A program made the position numbers and the translations under genes. A stretch of DNA of 64,000 bases from Thiomicrorhabdus sp963677355 (GTDB lineage: Bacteria > Pseudomonadota > Gammaproteobacteria > Thiomicrospirales > Thiomicrospiraceae), in NCBI GenBank assembly GCA_963677355.2, contig CAXXXQ010000001.1, forward strand, positions 1 through 64,000, written 5' to 3'. How positions within the stretch are numbered: the first letter of the stretch is position 1; every line of letters starts with the position of its first letter. Below the pieces are notes generated by a model, which worked only from the letters and a program-made list of their open reading frames with translations, ran no database searches and had not been told where the DNA came from. Below, piece after piece: positions 58,867 to 64,000 of this stretch.

Positions 58867-60252
58867 TTAACGCATTCCGGGAGGCAAGCCACCCATGCCG
58901 CCCATTCCCGGAGGCAATTTACCGGCCAGGCCGCGCATCATATTTTTCATGCCGCCGCCTTTCATTTTCTTCATCATCTTCTGCATCTGCGTAAATTGTT
59001 TTAACAATTTATTAACGTCTTGTACCGAAGTACCGGAACCGGCAGCGATACGACGTTTGCGCGAGCCCTTGATCACCGCCGGAAACTGACGTTCTTTGCG
59101 CGTCATCGAATGAATGATAGCTTCTAGACGCTTAAATTCTTTTTGAGCAACATCACCATCCAGCTGGTCTTTTAACTGCCCCATTCCCGGTAGTTTGCCC
59201 ATCAAACCGCCGACCCCCCCCATGTTGTTGATCTGTTGAAGCTGTTCCAAAAAGTCCTCCAAGTCGAATTGACCCGACTTCTGGACTTTCTGAGCAAACT
59301 TTTGTGCTTTTTTATGATCGATTTTGGCTTCCGCCTCCTCGATCAAACTCAGAACATCCCCCATCCCCAGGATTCGTCCCGCCATACGATCCGGATGGAA
59401 AGGTTCTAGCGCATCGGTTTTCTCACCGGCACCGATAAACTTAATCGGCTTGCCGGTAATCTCACGAATAGACAGAGCGGCACCGCCGCGGGCATCACCA
59501 TCAGTCTTGGTCAGAATCACACCGGTCAACGGCAGCGCATCATTAAAGGCTTTAGCGGTGTTAGCCGCATCTTGCCCGGTCATCGAATCAACAACAAATA
59601 AGGTTTCAACCGGTTTGATGCTGGCGTGCAAACGCTGCACCTCTTGCATCATCTCTTCATCGATATGCAAACGCCCGGCCGTATCCAGAATCAGTACGTC
59701 AGCAAATTGTTTTTTCGCTTCGGCATGCGCGCTTTTAGCGATCTCTACCGGATCCTGATCTGCCGAAGAAGGATGGAAAAGGACATCAACCTGTTCAGCC
59801 AGAGTTTCCAACTGTTTGATTGCTGCCGGACGGTAAACGTCGGCAGAGACCACCATGACCTTTTTCTTTTCACGCTCTTTCAGCCATTTAGCCAATTTAC
59901 CGACCGAGGTGGTTTTACCCGCCCCCTGCAAACCGGCCACCATAATGACAGCCGGCGGCTCCACATTGAAGTTCAACGGCTCGGCTTCCGCTCCCATGAC
60001 CTCAGTCAATTGTTCACGGACGATTTTAATGAAGGCTTGTCCCGGGTTCAGGCTGGTGGAAACTTCCTGACCAACCGCCCGATCACTAACCGAATCGATA
60101 AACGATTTGACAACCGGTAGGGCAACGTCCGCTTCCAGTAACGCACGGCGCACATCGCGCAAAGCATCTTTGATATTGGATTCAGTTAAACGCCCTTGCC
60201 CTTTAATGGTTTTGAGCGTTTTATTTAAGCGTTCCGAAAGATTGTCAAACAT
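58867..60252 (-). CDS. ffh: Signal recognition particle protein Ffh
   Basis: GTPase that targets membrane proteins with 4.5S RNA. 461 residues: N domain, G domain with VAGLQGAGKTTSVGKLA, DTAGRLHIDEEMM, TKTDGDARGGAALS and a C-terminal methionine-rich M domain (MQKMMKKMKGGGMKNMM) that binds signal sequences. Full length. It is upstream of rpsP in the same orientation but separated by a terminator. Confidence 0.97.
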   Translation of the reverse strand: MFDNLSERLNKTLKTIKGQGRLTESNIKDALRDVRRALLEADVALPVVKSFIDSVSDRAVGQEVSTSLNPGQAFIKIVREQLTEVMGAEAEPLNFNVEPPAVIMVAGLQGAGKTTSVGKLAKWLKEREKKKVMVVSADVYRPAAIKQLETLAEQVDVLFHPSSADQDPVEIAKSAHAEAKKQFADVLILDTAGRLHIDEEMMQEVQRLHASIKPVETLFVVDSMTGQDAANTAKAFNDALPLTGVILTKTDGDARGGAALSIREITGKPIKFIGAGEKTDALEPFHPDRMAGRILGMGDVLSLIEEAEAKIDHKKAQKFAQKVQKSGQFDLEDFLEQLQQINNMGGVGGLMGKLPGMGQLKDQLDGDVAQKEFKRLEAIIHSMTRKERQFPAVIKGSRKRRIAAGSGTSVQDVNKLLKQFTQMQKMMKKMKGGGMKNMMRGLAGKLPPGMGGMGGLPPGMR

Positions 60253-60525
60253 GTGAACTCCTAGTTACAGCCAGCAAAGCGAGTGACGCTCCACCTTCTT
60301 ACAACCGATATAAAATTGAACCCCACATTATATCCGAAACAAACCGATAATGGGTGATTGTAAAGTCAGGCTTTTCATTCCATAGCCAAACCCAGTAGAA
60401 TGGCAACATTCTTTTTATCGCATCGCTCAATAACTGAGTTAGAATAATGCGTATTAATGACCAATCTGCTATTCTTTTACACTTAAGAAGCAGATACTTA
60501 ACCAAACTTTAGGATTGATTTTAGA

Positions 60526-61314
60526 ATGTTAGCAACCGCTATCAGCGCAGTTCTTGCAAGCTTGTTATACTTTTGGGCCAGTAGCTATATCTGGCGTAAG
60601 ATCCAGAACCCGACTCAATCCGAAATCCATTCACGAATCATTAAAATTGTACTGATCGCCGTACTATTGCACGCTTATGCATTGAACAATACGATTTGGG
60701 CAGAAACCTATATCCACTTCAACCTTGGCAACGGCCTATCTTTGGTTGCCTTATTGGGTAGTGCGATCCTACTGTTTACCCACCTGAACAAACCGACCGA
60801 AACCTTAGGCATCTTCATCTACCCTTTAGCTGGCCTCAGCACTTTGCTGCCAATGATTATGGATGAACCGATACTTTTGCCACTGGAACTGGGCAGCCAT
60901 GTCCTGATTTCAACGGCGGCCTATAGCATTATGGGCATTGCCACGGCGCAAGCGATCCTCTATTCGATTCAGGAAAAAAACTTTAAAGCCAAAAAACTTT
61001 CCAAACTGATGTTGGCGTTACCGCCGCTACAGGTGATGGAAAGCACCCTGATTCAACTATTGAGAATCGGCTTTATCTTTCTGACCTTCGCACTGATTAG
61101 CGGCGTATTCTTTGTCGAAAATCTGTTTGAACAACATCTGATTCACAAGACCTTCTTTGCCATTCTGGCTTGGTTTGTTTACGGCCTATTCCTGTTTGGA
61201 CACAGCAAATACGGATGGCGAGGACAGACTGCGGCTCGATATAGTATTTGGGCCTACTTCCTGCTGATCTTAAGCTATATCGGCACCAGTATTATTTTGC
61301 AATTTATTATTTAA
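60526..61314 (+). CDS. CcsA/YpjD-type cytochrome c assembly-like membrane protein
   Basis: 262 residues with about eight membrane segments of the CcsA/CcmF-related family. LPLELGSHVLISTAAYSIMG contains the His of the HVLISTAAYS motif and HSKYGWRGQTAARYSIWAY contains the second conserved His region. Position opposite ffh is that of E. coli ypjD. A true heme-handling role is not certain for this branch. Confidence 0.85.
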   Translation: MLATAISAVLASLLYFWASSYIWRKIQNPTQSEIHSRIIKIVLIAVLLHAYALNNTIWAETYIHFNLGNGLSLVALLGSAILLFTHLNKPTETLGIFIYPLAGLSTLLPMIMDEPILLPLELGSHVLISTAAYSIMGIATAQAILYSIQEKNFKAKKLSKLMLALPPLQVMESTLIQLLRIGFIFLTFALISGVFFVENLFEQHLIHKTFFAILAWFVYGLFLFGHSKYGWRGQTAARYSIWAYFLLILSYIGTSIILQFII

Positions 61315-61406
61315 TGCCGCAAATCCGGCATTCTAAAATTGATGCTTTTTTCAAGTGATATGAATAAGGTATAATTTTCTTCCACTCATAACATATTTGA
61401 AAAACA

Positions 61407-62708
61407 TTGAACTCTTTAGACGTCTCGATTCTATTTGGAATCCTAGTCCTGCTCATCATTCTTTCCGCCCTTTTTTCAAGCTCTGAAACAAGTATGATGG
61501 CGCTTAACCGCTATCGCCTGAAGCACCATGTCAAATCCGGACACAAAGGTGCCAAACTCGCTCAGAATTTACTGGAATCGCCTGATCGCTTACTTGGCGT
61601 CATCCTACTGGGCAATAACTTTGTTAATATTTTCGCCTCATCGATCGCAACCATTATTGCCATGAAACTGATCGGTGAAGCCGGTATCGCCCTGGCAGCC
61701 GGGCTACTAACCATGGTTGTCTTGGTTTTTGCAGAAGTCGCCCCAAAAACACTGGCCGCGCTCTATCCGGAAAAAATCGCTTATCCAGCCGCCTATGTTT
61801 TGACGCCGTTACTTAAAATCCTGTCGCCGATCGTTTGGCTGGTCAATTTCTTTGCGAACGGTTTCCTGCGCTTGTTCCGAGTGAATATTCACAATGTGGA
61901 AGACGCGCATGCCCTGACCCATGAAGAATTGCAGACTTTAATTTATGAAGCCACCAGTCAACTACCGGAACAGTATCGCTCAATGCTATCCAGCGTCTTG
62001 GAGCTGGAGAACGTCACAGTAGAAGACGTCATGATTCCTAAACAAGACATGTATGCAGTCGATGTTGACCAACCTTTTGAGCAGTTCCTTAACGCTATCC
62101 AACGCTCGCCCTACACACGCATTCCAATCTACCGCGGCTCATTGGACGAAGACCTGATCGGCGTGTTAAACCTGCGCCGGGCATTGCCAATCCTGATGCG
62201 CGACGAAGTTAAACTGAAAGACATTATCAAAATCACTCGTCCGGCCTACTTTGTACCGGAAACTACTTCGCTAAGTATCCAGCTCAGAAAGTTCAATGAA
62301 CAGAAACGCCGCATGGCTCTGATTGTTGACGAATATGGCGACCTGCAAGGCCTGTTGACCATGGAAGACCTGCTGGAAGAGATCGTCGGTAAACTCTCAA
62401 CCGACGCCAATTCAAAACAGGATGAATCGGTAGCCATGCACGAAGACGGCACCATGACAATTGATGCCGGTGAATTCATTCGCGACCTCAACAAAGAGTA
62501 CAACTTGAGCTTGCCGACAAACGGACCGAAAACATTGAACGGCCTGATACAGGAGGAACTCGAAGCACTTCCTGAGCCTGGCACCTGTATTAAGGTCGAT
62601 GATTATGTTTTAGAGGTCGTTGAAACTTCGTCCAATGCCATTGAGATGATCAGGCTAAGCACTTATGTCAAACCCGATACTAAAAGAAAAAAGGCAATCT
62701 ATGACTGA
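61407..62708 (+). CDS. CNNM/CorC-type transporter-associated protein (YfjD-like)
   Basis: 433 residues with a TTG start. Four membrane segments form the CNNM (DUF21) domain (LSALFSSSETSMMALNRYRL, LGVILLGNNFVNIFASSIAT, VFAEVAPKTLAALYPEKIAY), followed by a CBS pair (VEDVMIPKQDMYAV, FNEQKRRMALIVDEYGDLQG) and a CorC/HlyC C-terminal domain. These proteins are linked to magnesium/cobalt efflux. It overlaps the next gene by eight bases. Confidence 0.88.
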   Translation: MNSLDVSILFGILVLLIILSALFSSSETSMMALNRYRLKHHVKSGHKGAKLAQNLLESPDRLLGVILLGNNFVNIFASSIATIIAMKLIGEAGIALAAGLLTMVVLVFAEVAPKTLAALYPEKIAYPAAYVLTPLLKILSPIVWLVNFFANGFLRLFRVNIHNVEDAHALTHEELQTLIYEATSQLPEQYRSMLSSVLELENVTVEDVMIPKQDMYAVDVDQPFEQFLNAIQRSPYTRIPIYRGSLDEDLIGVLNLRRALPILMRDEVKLKDIIKITRPAYFVPETTSLSIQLRKFNEQKRRMALIVDEYGDLQGLLTMEDLLEEIVGKLSTDANSKQDESVAMHEDGTMTIDAGEFIRDLNKEYNLSLPTNGPKTLNGLIQEELEALPEPGTCIKVDDYVLEVVETSSNAIEMIRLSTYVKPDTKRKKAIYD

Positions 62709-63519
62709 TTCCATCCCGCACCCGTTTCAAGACGACAGCCAATGGCAGAAGCTTCAACAAGGCATTGCCACCCTTGCCAAACAAGAAGTGCTTGCCAGAT
62801 TTGAACAAGTCGTCGCCGAAGAAAAACAAGACGGCTCCCTACTGACCGAAGCGGATACCGAAATGCAAAAACAGACGCAAGCCTTTTTGGAACAAAACTG
62901 GCCTGAGTATGCATTTCTAGGTGAAGAGTCACCAGCCGAAGAGCAAGAAGCGGCCATGAATAGTCAAAGTGGCTGTTGGATTCTCGATCCGGTAGACGGA
63001 ACCAGTAACTTTGCGATCGGCGTGCCCTTCTACTCGGTCTCTCTAGCACTGATGATCAGCGGCCGTTTAGTGGCCGGACTGGTGTACGACCCGAGTCGGG
63101 ACGAAATGTTTGCCGCACGCTTACAACAAGGGGCGACCCTCAATAATCGCCCGTTGATCGCCAAAACCATGAAACAACATATCAAGCAGACCAGCGGTAT
63201 TATCGACTTCAAACGTCTATCCGCGGAAATGGCGAGCAAAATTGCCATTGAATGCCCCTACTCATCGCAACGCAGCTTTGGTTCCGTTGCTCTGGACTGG
63301 TGCTGGATCGCGGCAGGACGCGGTCAAATTTACCTGCATGGAGCACAAAATATCTGGGATTACGCTGCCGGTTGGCTGATTTTGGATGAAGCCGGAGGTT
63401 ATAGCTGCACTTTAGACAATGAAAGCGTTGTCACCCCTAAAGTTGTTAAACGTTCAGCCGTGGCGGCAACAACAAAAGAACTATTTACCGAGTGGCAAAC
63501 TTACCTGAAAATCGTCTGA
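62701..63519 (+). CDS. Inositol-monophosphatase family protein
   Basis: 272 residues of the IMPase/CysQ/SuhB superfamily. Metal-binding motifs are EKQDGSLLTEADTEMQ, the acidic LGEESPAEE, WILDPVDGTSNFAIGVPFYS and, in the second half, WDYAAGWLILDEAGG. The substrate (inositol phosphate, PAP or histidinol phosphate) cannot be told. The ATG at 62701 lies within the end of the previous gene, so the two are translationally linked. Confidence 0.88.
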   Translation: MTDSIPHPFQDDSQWQKLQQGIATLAKQEVLARFEQVVAEEKQDGSLLTEADTEMQKQTQAFLEQNWPEYAFLGEESPAEEQEAAMNSQSGCWILDPVDGTSNFAIGVPFYSVSLALMISGRLVAGLVYDPSRDEMFAARLQQGATLNNRPLIAKTMKQHIKQTSGIIDFKRLSAEMASKIAIECPYSSQRSFGSVALDWCWIAAGRGQIYLHGAQNIWDYAAGWLILDEAGGYSCTLDNESVVTPKVVKRSAVAATTKELFTEWQTYLKIV

Positions 63520-63535
63520 TCATCGCTCAGACGAT
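63511..63535. terminator. Hairpin shared by two converging stops
   Basis: ATCGTCTGA and TCAGACGAT are perfect inverted repeats around 7 bases and include the stop codons of both converging genes. There is no T run, so termination is uncertain. Confidence 0.35.
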
Positions 63536-64000
63536 CTAGCCCATTTATTTAATACCTGCTTAAGCTGATCAATATTGATTGGCTTGGTCAGGCAGTCGTT
63601 CATGCCGATTGCAATCACCGTCTCATAAACGTCCTCATAGGCATTGGCCGTCAAAGCAACAATCGGAATTTCTCTGATTGGCGAAACCGATCCACTGCGA
63701 ATTTTACGGGTCGCTTCCAAACCGTCCATTTCCGGCATCTGCATATCCATTAACACCAAATCAAACTCGTTTTCAGGCTGCTCAAGGCTCTGTACCGCCT
63801 CCAAACCATTATTGGCGATAATCACCCGATGACCCAGCTTGGTCAAAATCGATTTGATCAGGAACTGATTCGGCAGATTGTCTTCCGCCACTAAGATCGA
63901 TAAATTCTCAACATCTGCCAAAATGACCGATTCAACCAAACCAGAGGATTCCTCAGACTTGGCTGGTGTGAATGGAATCTCAAACCAAAAAGTACTGCCC
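63520..64000 (-). CDS. C-terminal part of a hybrid histidine kinase (partial)
   Basis: The frame is open to the window edge. At its upstream end it reads GSTFWFEIPF, the end of a HATPase domain, then a 20-residue linker and a receiver domain of about 120 residues: LSILVAEDNLPNQFLIKSIL with the acidic pair, phospho-acceptor Asp in VLMDMQMPEMDG, ALTAN and the LTKPIN Lys. So this is the end of a hybrid sensor kinase. The gene start is outside the window. Confidence 0.88.
   Translation of the reverse strand, partial: GSTFWFEIPFTPAKSEESSGLVESVILADVENLSILVAEDNLPNQFLIKSILTKLGHRVIIANNGLEAVQSLEQPENEFDLVLMDMQMPEMDGLEATRKIRSGSVSPIREIPIVALTANAYEDVYETVIAIGMNDCLTKPINIDQLKQVLNKWARSSER

Noticed and set aside
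60299..60505. Leftward 68-residue frame between ffh and the ypjD-like gene
   Set aside because: No ribosome site or family features; this gap should hold the promoters of the two divergent genes.
61407..61409. TTG start of the CNNM gene treated as an error
   Set aside because: No ATG in frame precedes the first membrane segment, and the TTG gives the normal family N-terminus, so I kept it.
1..64000. CRISPR array, tRNA or rRNA genes
   Set aside because: I saw no regularly spaced repeats with unique spacers and no tRNA cloverleaf or rRNA signature; the short direct repeats at both prophage ends and at 45784 are only two copies each.

Overview
The window looks like chromosome of a gammaproteobacterium carrying a complete 28.4 kb Mu-like prophage. 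Gammaproteobacterial marks are the sspA-sspB pair, the EF-P beta-lysylation set (efp, epmA, epmB), xerD next to dsbC, and rpsP-rimM-trmD-rplS beside ffh, a ypjD-type gene and a CNNM/CorC gene. A full mevalonate operon is unusual in this class. Together these suggest a sulfur oxidiser of the Thiomicrospira/Hydrogenovibrio/Thiomicrorhabdus type; that placement is inference, not proof.

Left host part (1-27845). A DUF3392 membrane protein and ppiC lead into a six-gene mevalonate operon (HMG-CoA reductase, type 2 IPP isomerase, HMG-CoA synthase, two GHMP kinases, diphosphomevalonate decarboxylase) that would make IPP and DMAPP from acetyl-CoA units. Then come sspB/sspA, a periplasmic TlpA-like protein and the EF-P modification genes. 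Region 12837-19687 is a surface-glycan locus. It contains homologues of the mycobacterial decaprenyl-phospho-arabinose route (UbiA-type phosphoribosyltransferase, PAP2-like phosphatase, DprE1, DprE2), a GtrA flippase candidate, an integral membrane glycosyltransferase and an acyltransferase. A second GtrA/GtrB/ArnT-like module follows (19736-22784), then tapT, a GNAT gene, a RimB-type protease, dsbC and xerD.

Prophage (27846-56217). It ends in TG...CA, is flanked by a 5-bp duplication (CATTG), and sits inside a diguanylate cyclase gene whose frame is restored exactly if the element is removed. Early genes read rightward: S24-type repressor (divergent), a small Ner/Cro-like protein, MuA transposase, MuB ATPase, small unknown genes, DUF3164, endolysin, GemA, a zinc ribbon and a RepA-like ATPase. 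The head module (gpG, gpF, portal, terminase, holin, gp36/37, gpT, protease with nested scaffold) reads leftward. A P2-like contractile tail module reads rightward to the right end, including a probable -1 frameshift in the tail assembly gene. Four noncoding gaps of the prophage hold TTAA motifs repeated every 10-11 bp, a pattern I cannot assign to a known element.

Right host part (56218-64000). The 5' stub of the cyclase gene is followed by rplS, trmD, rimM and rpsP, with a 257-bp MITE-like element between rimM and trmD, then ffh, a CcsA/YpjD-type gene, a CNNM/CorC protein, an inositol-phosphatase-like protein and the 3' end of a hybrid histidine kinase. I saw no tRNA, rRNA or CRISPR array.
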